From DYCT01 sp051875715 (GTDB lineage Bacteria > Bacteroidota > Bacteroidia > Bacteroidales > Bacteroidaceae): DNA of 18,239 nt. The position numbers and the translations under genes are program-made. The DNA is taken from positions 1-18,239 of the forward strand of contig JBJEHD010000034.1 in NCBI GenBank assembly GCA_051875715.1. Reading direction: 5' to 3'. This document shows positions 5,977-13,800 of this stretch, one piece after another; position 1 is the first letter of the stretch; each line of letters starts with the position of its first letter. The notes beneath the pieces were generated by a model, which was given only the letters and a program-made list of their open reading frames with translations, had not been told where the DNA came from and did not search any database.

Positions 5977-7674
5977 TCAATCGCCGCCGAACACGTAAGA
6001 TATGCCGATGGAAAGTTTCTTCTGAATGGTTTTGTAGTTGCCGTATTCCGAATAGAACTTGTGGTCGTTCAGCCCTTTTGAATAGTCGGCGTGCAACTGG
6101 ATGGGACCCAGGCGCAACCCGCCGCCTACTTCGGCCGAGAAGTTGACGCGCTTAGGCCATCCGTCTTCTCCGTAATAGTCTTCGTAGGGCTCCGAGTTGC
6201 TGTCGGACGTGTCTTTGAAGCGGGCGTAGAGGCCGCAATCCATGCCGACACCACCGTGGATGAACAAGGCCACCTTGCGCGAGAAGGGGATGCGGTAGAA
6301 CAGGTGCAACGGGATGTACATGGAGTGTTCGGTAAATTGGTTGTAGTCGTAGTCGTCGTTGAGCGACATGTAGAGTTCGTAGAACAAGCCGGTGTAGAGG
6401 CCGAGACCGAAGCTGAAGCAGGGTTGGAAGTGAAGCCCCATCTGCATGCCGTGCATCCGTCGGTCTTTACGTCCCCAAAGGTCTTCCTTCAGTTGGTAGC
6501 CGTCACCCGAGGTGACGAATTGTTTCGAGATGTAGGACACGGCAAAGCCGCCCGGCGTGGCATCGTAGGGCTTCTGCCACCACCAGGAGAATGAGTTCCG
6601 GGCGGAAATCTTAAATTCTTGGTCGACGGCCATGTTTTCGCGTACCTTGATGGTGCGTTTCTTGCTGTTGCCGTAGTAGTTCATCTGCATCTTGTAGGTT
6701 TTGCCGATGGGCTTGGTCAGGGTGTAGGAACTTTGCCCGACTCCTTCGGATCGGCCGTCGATGTAGAGGTCGGCGTCCACTTTCCGGCCATTGTAGATGG
6801 CGTATACTTCGAACGTCTTCTTCTTGATGGGCTCCAACTTGATTTCGTCGGCCGAGAGGTCGCCGATGGTGATGGACTTGACATCGGTTTCGCCGATACC
6901 GAGGCGTGCCTCCACCTGATAGGAGCCATACGGAAGTTCGAGGCTGCAAGGTGTATATCCCTTCATCTCTCCGTCGATGTAGAGTGTGGCGTCGGCGGGG
7001 TCGCTACTGAAGCGTATCTTCTTCTTGTCGCGAATGTCGTAGGTGAATTTAACGTTTTCTTCCGACACGAGTATCGCTTCCTGCAGCTTGGTCTGTCCGT
7101 TCAGGCTGATGGTTAGCGTATGCTGCCCCAGGGCGACGTCGGTAAATGTGGCTGGAGTGACGGCTTTTTCGCCCGTCTCCATGACGACGGTGGCCCCTTG
7201 CGGTTGCGTGTCGACGCTGATGGACATGGTCTTGTTGTTTTTCAGCACGACGTCATAGACGCTTTTGGGCTTCAGTTTGAGGTCGTAAAGTCGGTTGCTG
7301 GCGCCGTATTTGCTCAGCGATGCTTCCATGGTGGCATAGTCCGACGGGGTGACCCACAGCCATACTTCGCGTATTTCTTCGTCCAGGTGGTCTTCGATGG
7401 TCTTGATGGGAGCGGAGGCGCCGAAGTCGAATTTCACGTTGCGTGCGTCGGCGAGGCTCATGTTTTGGAAGGTGACGCGTACCCAGGCGCAGGGCTTATC
7501 GTCGTTCACGTCTGTGGGCCAATCTTTTCCTTTAAAGATGCCGGCCAGGTTGCTCATTCCTCCCTCCGAGAGTGATTCTTCGAAGGAGAGCAGTTCCAAC
7601 TGGGTTTTCAGGGGAGCTTGAGCTGAGGCTTTGAGCATGCCGAACAGGGCAAGCAGTAGAATCAGTTTTTTCAT
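5977..7674 (-). CDS. PEGA-repeat protein with C-terminal beta-barrel
   Basis: A 565-aa protein. Residues 1-19 are a signal peptide. An N-terminal beta domain (~20-145) is followed by three PEGA-like units: ~150-215 (SISVDTQPQGATV), ~218-282 (IRFSSDPADATLYIDGEMKG, then TPCSLELPYGSYQVEA) and a weaker one at ~286-357 (ADLYIDGRSEG). Residues ~370-565 look like an outer-membrane beta-barrel (GLHFQPCFSFGLGLYTGLF, GGGLRLGPIQLHADYSKG, ending LSIGISYVFGGD). PEGA domains are surface or periplasmic beta folds that bind cell-wall or protein partners; the order suggests an arm attached to a barrel. It sits 15 bp after the LPP20-like gene. The exact role is unknown. Confidence 0.85.
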   Translation of the reverse strand: MKKLILLLALFGMLKASAQAPLKTQLELLSFEESLSEGGMSNLAGIFKGKDWPTDVNDDKPCAWVRVTFQNMSLADARNVKFDFGASAPIKTIEDHLDEEIREVWLWVTPSDYATMEASLSKYGASNRLYDLKLKPKSVYDVVLKNNKTMSISVDTQPQGATVVMETGEKAVTPATFTDVALGQHTLTISLNGQTKLQEAILVSEENVKFTYDIRDKKKIRFSSDPADATLYIDGEMKGYTPCSLELPYGSYQVEARLGIGETDVKSITIGDLSADEIKLEPIKKKTFEVYAIYNGRKVDADLYIDGRSEGVGQSSYTLTKPIGKTYKMQMNYYGNSKKRTIKVRENMAVDQEFKISARNSFSWWWQKPYDATPGGFAVSYISKQFVTSGDGYQLKEDLWGRKDRRMHGMQMGLHFQPCFSFGLGLYTGLFYELYMSLNDDYDYNQFTEHSMYIPLHLFYRIPFSRKVALFIHGGVGMDCGLYARFKDTSDSNSEPYEDYYGEDGWPKRVNFSAEVGGGLRLGPIQLHADYSKGLNDHKFYSEYGNYKTIQKKLSIGISYVFGGD

Positions 7675-7689
7675 GACTGTAGGGGGGAT

Positions 7690-9576
7690 TTAAAATTTAA
7701 ACTTGTTGATGAACTCTTCCACCGAAAGCATGTCTTTCTTCTCCGGTTGCCAGAGGCGTACGTGGATGATGGGTTGTTTCTCCGAGGTGTCGAGCACGAG
7801 CGAAAGATATCCTTTGTCGGAATAATTGGGTGAATGGTAGTATTGCTTAATTTGGATGGCAAAGGCCGTTCCGTAGGGAAGACGCTTCACGTTGATGATT
7901 TTCGTGATGTTGTCTTCGAAGCTAAGGTGGACATAATCTTTTTGTTTGAATTGCTTCGACAGCATGCTGAGGTATTGCTGCTTGTTCATGACGGTGTATT
8001 TCACCTGGTCGTTGCTTAAGACGAGTGTGGCTCCATCTTGCGATTGGTATTCGCTGGCTGGCTTGAGCATGGTGCCGCTGATGATGAGCGCGCCTTCCGA
8101 GAACAGGGTGGAAATGTAGTCTTCACGTTTCAGCGCGTAGGCTGTCTGGTAGTCTTCCATGAACTGCAGAATGGTGTAACGCGAAACTTCCGGCCACGAG
8201 GTAGCGGCATTGAAGATGTCGTCTTCGGCCTTTTTGGTCAGGCAGAACGCAAAGGTTTGGATTGTCCGCGTGTCGGCATCGAAGCGGAAGGAAATGTTTT
8301 CCATGAAGGTTTTACCGTTCGTGTGCTTGATTTTCACCTTGCAGGGTCTCCCGAGCACTTGGTTTCCGGCTTTGACGAAGGTGTAGGTCTGCTTGCTTCC
8401 CACGAGTGAAACCGTGCCGGTCTTCTCGAGAAGTGTCTGAAACAGTTTGTAGCACTCGGGTGTAAAGGCTTCGTAGGCCAATTTGGGATTGTGTTGCGCA
8501 ATGGCCTGCTCCACCCGGTCGAGTTGCTGCTGGTAGGGTGTGGGGTCATCGACCGTTTCCAGGGTGATGGTTTTCTTTTTTGAGGCTGGTTCGGGCTGTA
8601 TCTCTCGGTCGGCCTCCTGCACGGCCGACACGCTTTCCGTGACTTTCAGGGCCGGTTTCAAGGTCTGATGTTTGGTGTCGACCTTCACCGGGACTTCGAC
8701 GACCGCATTGTCGATGATTGGTGTGCGCGAACCCTTGAAGGCTTGTGCCAGATCGCTGTCGAGGTTCATAGCCTCGTTCATGAATTTGTATTCGAATCGC
8801 AGTTGGATTTTCTTGTCGGTGGGCAGGGTCACCAGTTCCACCTCGCACGTGCCGTCTTTGGCCATGACGGGCCCGACATACGATTGGCCATCGTTGTAGC
8901 GTATCTGCAGGCTGGCTACGTCGCGGCCGTTGTATGCGAAACGCATTGTCCCCACATAGCGGTTTCCATCGACGCGGCAGTCCACCAGATTGCACTGGAT
9001 GGCGGCGATGACGGCCTTGATTTTTTGGGGCAGGAACACAGCGCAGTTTTCTTCCTTCTCGTGGAAAGAGACGTAGACGGGGTCTGGGTTCGTCTGGCTC
9101 AGCACCAGGGCCCAGTAGTAGTTGCGCAGTGCGTCATCAAGTTGGAGTTGTTGCTCCGCGCGTTTGCCGGTCTCAACGTAGTCGGCGATTTTCAGACTGC
9201 GCTCTTTGTAGATTTCTTCAACTTCGGCTTTCGAAATCCAGCGGGCCACTTTGGCGTTGGGCTCTTCCTTCAGGATGCGCGTGCTGACGTTGCGGAGCGT
9301 GATGAACGAACTGGAGCGGACGGCCGACGAGACGTTTTCGGAATAGGTGTCTCCTCCGGATCCCGACATCTCGAGGCTCTCCCATGAATGGTGGACAGAG
9401 ACGGATATGCTTATGCTGCTGACGAGCCGTTCCATCGCCGACTGTTCGGCTTCTTCCAGGGTGAGCCCTTCGCCTTCGGCGTAGTAATAGTCCGGATTGT
9501 GCTGGATGTCGGACGGGTTTTGGGCGGACACGCCGGCCGCAAAACAGAGGAGGACGAGTATGCGAACGAATTTCAT
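7690..9576 (-). CDS. LPP20-like exported protein
   Basis: A 628-aa secreted protein. The signal peptide ends GVSA before Q and has no lipobox Cys, so it is probably soluble or periplasmic rather than a lipoprotein. Residues ~28-145 fit the LPP20 pattern (YYAEGEGLTLEEAEQSAMERL, then Ser-rich beta strands and ARWISKAEVEEIYKER). A helical TPR-like stretch follows (~135-165), then a beta domain to ~275. A polar linker (~285-345) precedes a C-terminal half with two alpha/beta segments that resemble NTF2/SnoaL folds (TILQFMEDYQTAYALKRED); this last point is tentative. It is the first envelope gene after the HTH regulator (35-bp gap), followed by the PEGA/barrel gene. Confidence 0.75.
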   Translation of the reverse strand: MKFVRILVLLCFAAGVSAQNPSDIQHNPDYYYAEGEGLTLEEAEQSAMERLVSSISISVSVHHSWESLEMSGSGGDTYSENVSSAVRSSSFITLRNVSTRILKEEPNAKVARWISKAEVEEIYKERSLKIADYVETGKRAEQQLQLDDALRNYYWALVLSQTNPDPVYVSFHEKEENCAVFLPQKIKAVIAAIQCNLVDCRVDGNRYVGTMRFAYNGRDVASLQIRYNDGQSYVGPVMAKDGTCEVELVTLPTDKKIQLRFEYKFMNEAMNLDSDLAQAFKGSRTPIIDNAVVEVPVKVDTKHQTLKPALKVTESVSAVQEADREIQPEPASKKKTITLETVDDPTPYQQQLDRVEQAIAQHNPKLAYEAFTPECYKLFQTLLEKTGTVSLVGSKQTYTFVKAGNQVLGRPCKVKIKHTNGKTFMENISFRFDADTRTIQTFAFCLTKKAEDDIFNAATSWPEVSRYTILQFMEDYQTAYALKREDYISTLFSEGALIISGTMLKPASEYQSQDGATLVLSNDQVKYTVMNKQQYLSMLSKQFKQKDYVHLSFEDNITKIINVKRLPYGTAFAIQIKQYYHSPNYSDKGYLSLVLDTSEKQPIIHVRLWQPEKKDMLSVEEFINKFKF

Positions 9577-9611
9577 AAGTATATGTGGGTTTTTTGATGG
9601 GTTTCGGGATA

Positions 9612-9818
9612 TTATGACTGACGGAGCGATTCGGAATAGAGGGCGAAAAAATCGTAGTCGAGCACGTGGCTGATGCGGAGCAGGAGGTCGGTGTCGATGG
9701 ACGACTTGCCAAGAATCTTATATACATTGGCGCGCGTGCAGCACAACTGCAGCGACAGATGGACGACCGTGACCCGACGTTCGCGCATCTTCTCTTTGAT
9801 GAGTTCTCCTATATGCAT
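9612..9818 (-). CDS. One-domain HTH regulator heading the envelope operon
   Basis: A 68-aa protein consisting of one Cro/C1-type helix-turn-helix (HLSLQLCCTRANVYKILGKS, then IDTDLLLRI and YDFF). It is clearly related to the protein at 951-1193, sharing NVY.I, IDT, RI and FF. The start is the ATG at 9818, preceded by GCGGAG; the frame stays open upstream, but only with a TTG start and non-conserved sequence. It is followed after 35 bp by the LPP20-like gene on the same strand, which makes it the likely local regulator of the envelope genes. It has no visible effector domain, so the signal it senses is unclear. Confidence 0.85.
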   Translation of the reverse strand: MHIGELIKEKMRERRVTVVHLSLQLCCTRANVYKILGKSSIDTDLLLRISHVLDYDFFALYSESLRQS

Positions 9819-9927
9819 GGCTCCGCTTTTGAAAGGTGAACACAAAGAGAGGTGTGCAAAGCGGAAGGGGAGATTGCACGATACCATCGGGTAAAGTTGC
9901 AGACCAACGGACAACTGAAAAGAGAAT

Positions 9928-9936
9928 GGGGGGGGG
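9928..9936. repeat. Homopolymer tract of nine G
   Basis: An uninterrupted G9 on the plus strand (C9 on the minus strand), about 110 bp upstream of the HTH start at 9818 and inside the presumed leader of the envelope operon. Such tracts slip during replication and are also prone to sequencing error. Confidence 0.8.
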
Positions 9937-9999
9937 TAATTTCCCTCCTTTTAGGTTTGTGTGGAAGTGGTGTGTCATGGTTATAGGTTGATTTGCGGG

Positions 10000-10032
10000 C
10001 GAAGATACTAAAAATTGTTTAAAAAAGTGCAA
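10000..10032 (-). promoter_or_regulatory. Weak promoter candidate for the HTH/envelope operon
   Basis: On the minus strand, TTG (10032-10030), 22 nt, then TATCTTCG (10007-10000), one mismatch from TAnnTTTG. It would give a leader of roughly 175 nt that includes the G9 tract. No better match was seen between 9819 and 10080. Confidence 0.3.
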
Positions 10033-10084
10033 GGCATTTAATTAGGAAAATATTTCCTTTAAAAAGCCTCGCCGAGGCACGGCC

Positions 10085-10164
10085 GGATAAGACAGACTGC
10101 GCCTCGGGAACACAATTTCAAGCCTTGGCTCGATTGTTTTTCCGCTCAGCTTGCACTATCTTTG
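10085..10164 (+). repeat. Intergenic hairpin repeat, unit 1
   Basis: Runs from GGATAAGACAGACTGCGCCTC to CTTGCACTATCTTTG. The next unit has the same two ends but a different middle. Inside is a stem: ACAAT with ATTGT and AGCC with GGCT around a TT loop. The outer ends (GATA... and ...TATC) are also partly complementary. The conserved ends with a variable stem look like a dispersed palindromic (REP-like) element of Bacteroidales. Confidence 0.7.
10134..10164 (+). promoter_or_regulatory. Upstream promoter candidate within repeat unit 1
   Basis: TTG at 10134-10136, 20 nt, then TATCTTTG at 10157-10164. Both boxes and the spacing fit the Bacteroidota TTTG-N19-21-TAnnTTTG promoter. A transcript from here would pass through unit 2 before mutS. 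Confidence 0.4.
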
Positions 10165-10237
10165 GATAAGACAGGCTGCGCCTCAGCAAAAAAATCCAAG
10201 CAAGCTTGTTTTTTGCTTTCGGCTTGCACTATCTTTG
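10165..10237 (+). repeat. Intergenic hairpin repeat, unit 2
   Basis: Directly follows unit 1, sharing the boundary G: GATAAGACAGGCTGCGCCTC to GGCTTGCACTATCTTTG. Its inner stem is different in sequence but equally good: GCAAAAAA with TTTTTTGC and CAAGC with GCTTG around an AA loop. Pairing is thus preserved although the bases differ from unit 1. Confidence 0.7.
10206..10237 (+). promoter_or_regulatory. Probable mutS promoter (in repeat unit 2)
   Basis: TTG at 10206-10208, 21 nt, then TATCTTTG at 10230-10237. This fits the Bacteroidota vegetative promoter. It gives a short leader of about 35 nt before the GTG at 10279. Confidence 0.6.
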
Positions 10238-10264
10238 CTCCCTAATCAGAATAAACAATAGAAC

Positions 10265-10272
10265 AAAGGAGG
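10265..10272 (+). promoter_or_regulatory. Strong Shine-Dalgarno before mutS
   Basis: AAAGGAGG lies 6 nt before the GTG at 10279. Such a full Shine-Dalgarno is uncommon in Bacteroidota, and it fixes the GTG as the start even though no ATG is present there. Confidence 0.75.
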
Positions 10273-10278
10273 AAGATT

Positions 10279-12891
10279 GTGGCCGAAGAGATTGTACTGA
10301 CCCCCATGATGAAGCAGTTTTTGGACCTGAAGGCAAAACACCCCGATGCCCTCATGCTGTTCCGCTGCGGCGACTTCTACGAAACCTATTCGCAGGACGC
10401 CATCGATGCATCGGAAATATTGGGCATCACGCTGACGCGAAGGGCCAACGGCAAAGAGAAAACAATCGAAATGGCCGGGTTTCCGCACCATGCGCTGGAT
10501 ACCTACCTGCCCAAACTCATCCGGGCGGGAAGGCGTGTGGCTATCTGTGACCAACTGGAAGACCCAAAGACGACCAAGAAACTGGTGAAGCGTGGCATCA
10601 CCGAACTGGTGACGCCCGGCGTGGCCATCGGCGACAACGTGCTCAACTGCCGCGAAAACAACTTTCTGGCTGCGGTACACTTCGGCAAAAATGCCTGCGG
10701 AGTGGCATTCGTCGACATCTCGACGGGAGAGTTTATGACAGCGGAAGGACCGTTCGACTACGTGGACAAACTGCTGGGCAACTTCGCCCCAAAGGAAGTG
10801 TTGTTCGAACGCGGACGGCGCGACACCTTTGACGCAAACTTCGGAAGCCGATACTTCACGTTCGAACTGGACGACTGGATTTTCACCGAACAGACGGCAC
10901 GAAACCTTCTGCTGAAACATTTCGACATACGAAACCTGAAGGGATTCGGCGTGGAACATTTACACAATGGTGTGGTGGCCGCAGGAGCCGTGCTGCAATA
11001 CCTCTATCAGACGCAGCATACGCACATCGGACACATCACGGCACTGACCCGTATCGAAGAGGAACGATATGTCAGGCTGGATAAATACACGGTGCGGAAC
11101 CTGGAACTGCTGGGCAGCATGAACGAAGGCGGAAAAAGCCTGCTGGACGTGGTGGACCATACGCTCACCCCGATGGGCGCACGACTGATGCGCCGGTGGA
11201 TGGTGTTCCCGCTGAAGGACGTGAAGCCCATCAACGACCGGCTGGACGTGGTGGAATATTTCTTCCGGCATCCGGATTTCCGCGAACTGACGGGCGAGCA
11301 GTTGCGACGTATGGGCGACCTGGAACGCATCTTGTCGAAGGTGGCCGTAGGGCGGGTATCGCCGCGCGAAGTGGTGCAACTGAAGGTGGCCCTGCAGGCC
11401 ATGAGACCCATCAAGGAGGCCTGCGAGCAGGCCGACAATGAGAGTCTGCGGCGCGTGGGCGAGCAACTGAACCTGTGCGTAACAATACGCGACCGCATCG
11501 CCGCCGAAATCGACGACGACCCACCTGCCCTGGTGGGAAAGGGCGGCATCGTGCGCAAGGGAGTGAATGCCGAACTCGACGAGCTCCGACGCATCGCCTA
11601 CTCGGGCAAGGATTATCTGCTGCAGTTGCAGCAACGCGAAAGCGAATTAACGGGCATCCCCAGCCTGAAGATAGGCTATAACAACGTGTTCGGCTACTAC
11701 ATTGAGGTGAGGAACACACATAAGGACAAGGTGCCGGCCGAATGGATACGCAAGCAGACGCTGGTGAATGCCGAACGATACATCACGCAGGAACTGAAGG
11801 AGTACGAAGAAAAGATTCTGGGGGCGGAGGACAAGATTCTGGTGCTGGAGACGCGCCTCTACACCGAACTGGTGAGCGCATTGGCCGAGTTCATCCCGCC
11901 CATCCAGCTGGACGCGAACCAACTGGCCTACCTGGACTGCCTGCTTTCGTTCGCCCATGTGTCGGCCGAAAACAAGTATGTGCGCCCGGTGGTGGCCGAC
12001 GACGAGGTGCTGGAAATCCGACAGGGAAGGCATCCGGTCATCGAGAAACAACTGCCCGTGGGCGAGCCTTATGTGGCCAACGATGTGCGGCTGGGATGCG
12101 ACGACCAGCAAATCATCATCATTACCGGACCGAACATGGCGGGTAAGTCTGCCTTGCTCCGTCAGACGGCCCTCATCACCCTGTTGGCGCAGATTGGCTG
12201 CTTCGTGCCGGCCGAAAGTGCACACATCGGGCTGGTGGACAAAATTTTCACCCGTGTAGGGGCCAGCGACAACATCTCGGTGGGCGAATCGACTTTCATG
12301 GTGGAGATGAACGAGGCGGCCGACATCCTCAACAACCTGTCGGGCCGTAGCCTGGTGCTGTTCGACGAACTCGGACGAGGCACGTCGACCTACGACGGCA
12401 TCTCCATCGCCTGGGCCATCGTGGAATACATCCACGAAAACCCGAAGGGGAGGGCGCGCACGCTGTTTGCCACCCACTATCATGAACTGAACGAGATGGA
12501 GAAGACCTTCGCACGCATCAAAAACTACAACGTGTCGGTCAAGGAGGTGGGAAACAAGGTGGTCTTCCTGCGCAAACTGGAGCGGGGAGGCAGCGAACAC
12601 TCGTTCGGCATACACGTGGCCAAGATGGCGGGCATGCCGCCGGGCATCGTGAAACGGGCGAACGAAATCCTGCACCAATTGGAGGCCGACGGACGCAAAC
12701 AGGGCATCGACAAGCCGCAGGTGGCCGCCGCAAAGTCTGCTGACGGGGTACAGCTGAGTTTCTTCCAATTGGACGACCCGGTGCTGAGCCAGGTGAGGGA
12801 CGAAATCCTGCACCTCGACGTAAACAACCTCACCCCCCTGGAAGCGTTGAACAAACTGAACGACATCAAACGCATTGTCCGCGGGAAGTGA
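10279..12891 (+). CDS. mutS: DNA mismatch repair ATPase MutS
   Basis: An 870-aa MutS, close to the usual ~850-870. It binds mismatched DNA and recruits MutL to start repair. Domain I has the mismatch-wedging Phe-x-Glu motif (GDFYE; F33, E35). The connector, lever and clamp domains span ~130-540. The ATPase domain has the Walker A motif GPNMAGKS (617-624), Walker B/signature LFDELGRGTST (~694-704) and a THYHEL switch. The tail QLSFFQLDDP and a terminal helix (LTPLEALNKLNDIKRIVRG) are typical of Bacteroidota MutS. It starts with GTG behind AAAGGAGG. It converges on lgt with only 30 bp between the stop codons and no clear terminator hairpin there. Confidence 0.98.
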   Translation: MAEEIVLTPMMKQFLDLKAKHPDALMLFRCGDFYETYSQDAIDASEILGITLTRRANGKEKTIEMAGFPHHALDTYLPKLIRAGRRVAICDQLEDPKTTKKLVKRGITELVTPGVAIGDNVLNCRENNFLAAVHFGKNACGVAFVDISTGEFMTAEGPFDYVDKLLGNFAPKEVLFERGRRDTFDANFGSRYFTFELDDWIFTEQTARNLLLKHFDIRNLKGFGVEHLHNGVVAAGAVLQYLYQTQHTHIGHITALTRIEEERYVRLDKYTVRNLELLGSMNEGGKSLLDVVDHTLTPMGARLMRRWMVFPLKDVKPINDRLDVVEYFFRHPDFRELTGEQLRRMGDLERILSKVAVGRVSPREVVQLKVALQAMRPIKEACEQADNESLRRVGEQLNLCVTIRDRIAAEIDDDPPALVGKGGIVRKGVNAELDELRRIAYSGKDYLLQLQQRESELTGIPSLKIGYNNVFGYYIEVRNTHKDKVPAEWIRKQTLVNAERYITQELKEYEEKILGAEDKILVLETRLYTELVSALAEFIPPIQLDANQLAYLDCLLSFAHVSAENKYVRPVVADDEVLEIRQGRHPVIEKQLPVGEPYVANDVRLGCDDQQIIIITGPNMAGKSALLRQTALITLLAQIGCFVPAESAHIGLVDKIFTRVGASDNISVGESTFMVEMNEAADILNNLSGRSLVLFDELGRGTSTYDGISIAWAIVEYIHENPKGRARTLFATHYHELNEMEKTFARIKNYNVSVKEVGNKVVFLRKLERGGSEHSFGIHVAKMAGMPPGIVKRANEILHQLEADGRKQGIDKPQVAAAKSADGVQLSFFQLDDPVLSQVRDEILHLDVNNLTPLEALNKLNDIKRIVRGK

Positions 12892-12921
12892 GGCTGAGGG
12901 CAAAGAGGGGAGTACGGGCCG

Positions 12922-13782
12922 CTATGGACGCCGCTGCGAGGGAGACGTCTCGCCGGACAACCGGCGCAACCAGGGGCCGCCTATCATGCAGGCGATGCCC
13001 AAGACGGCAAAGGGGATGCTGAGCAACTGACCCATGTTGAGCACCATGTCGGCCTCGAAGGCCTCTTGCGGCGCCTTCACGAACTCGATGAAGAAACGGA
13101 AGGTGAAGATGGAGGCCAGGCACCAGCCGAAGAAGAAGCCGCGGTGGAGGCGGTCCTTCCACCGCTTGTAGAGGTAGAAGCCGATGACGAAGATGACGGC
13201 ATAGGCCAGGGCTTCGTAGAGTTGGGCCGGATGGCGCGGCTCCATGCCTTCGCGGGGGAAGATGAAGGCCCAGGGGACGTCGGTCACCTTGCCTACGATT
13301 TCGGAGTTCATCAGGTTGCCCAGACGGATGCAGCAGGCCGTGGCCGGAGTGGCGACGGCCACGTTGTCGAGCACATGGACGAAGTTGAGCCGCGTACGGC
13401 GCACGTAGAGCCACAGGGCGGCTATCAGACCGATGGTGCCGCCGTGGCTGGCCAGGCCCTGATAGCCGGTGAAACGCATCCCGTCGGGCGTGAACTGCAC
13501 CGGAAGGAGCATCTCGACGAGGTGGTTGTGGTAGTAGGCCCAGTCGTAGAACAGGCAGTGGCCCAGACGGGCCCCGATGAGGATGCCGATGAAGCAATAA
13601 AAGAACAACGGCTCGAAGAGGGCTTCGGAGAGGTGCTGGTCGCGGTAGAGCCAGTGGACGATGTAGTAGGCCAGGCCCAGGCCCACGGCCCACAGAAGCG
13701 AATAGTAGCGGATGCTGAACCCGAACAGGGAGAACAGTTCCACGTCCGGATTCCATAAGATATAGTTCAACAGGAGGTTCAT
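12922..13782 (-). CDS. lgt: Prolipoprotein diacylglyceryl transferase
   Basis: A 286-aa inner-membrane enzyme that moves diacylglycerol from phosphatidylglycerol to the lipobox Cys of prolipoproteins, the first step of lipoprotein maturation. About seven membrane segments are visible. The family signature is R153-L-G-N-L-M-N-S-E161, with SHGG (H113) and HPAQLYEA upstream and downstream; FRFFIEF (R229) supplies the second conserved Arg. The usual Gly before R153 is Ile here, which I believe is normal for Bacteroidota. It starts 18 bp after the ychF stop, so the two form an operon. It would process the lipoproteins encoded in this window. Confidence 0.96.
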   Translation of the reverse strand: MNLLLNYILWNPDVELFSLFGFSIRYYSLLWAVGLGLAYYIVHWLYRDQHLSEALFEPLFFYCFIGILIGARLGHCLFYDWAYYHNHLVEMLLPVQFTPDGMRFTGYQGLASHGGTIGLIAALWLYVRRTRLNFVHVLDNVAVATPATACCIRLGNLMNSEIVGKVTDVPWAFIFPREGMEPRHPAQLYEALAYAVIFVIGFYLYKRWKDRLHRGFFFGWCLASIFTFRFFIEFVKAPQEAFEADMVLNMGQLLSIPFAVLGIACMIGGPWLRRLSGETSPSQRRP

Positions 13783-13800
13783 AGGCGTGAGGGTGGGGGG

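Noticed and set aside
11647..12903. Open frame on the minus strand inside mutS (418 codons)
   Set aside because: It is antisense to the conserved ATPase half of mutS and has the composition of a shadow frame.
12892..12921. Terminator between convergent mutS and lgt
   Set aside because: The 30-bp gap has no convincing stem followed by a T tract in either direction.
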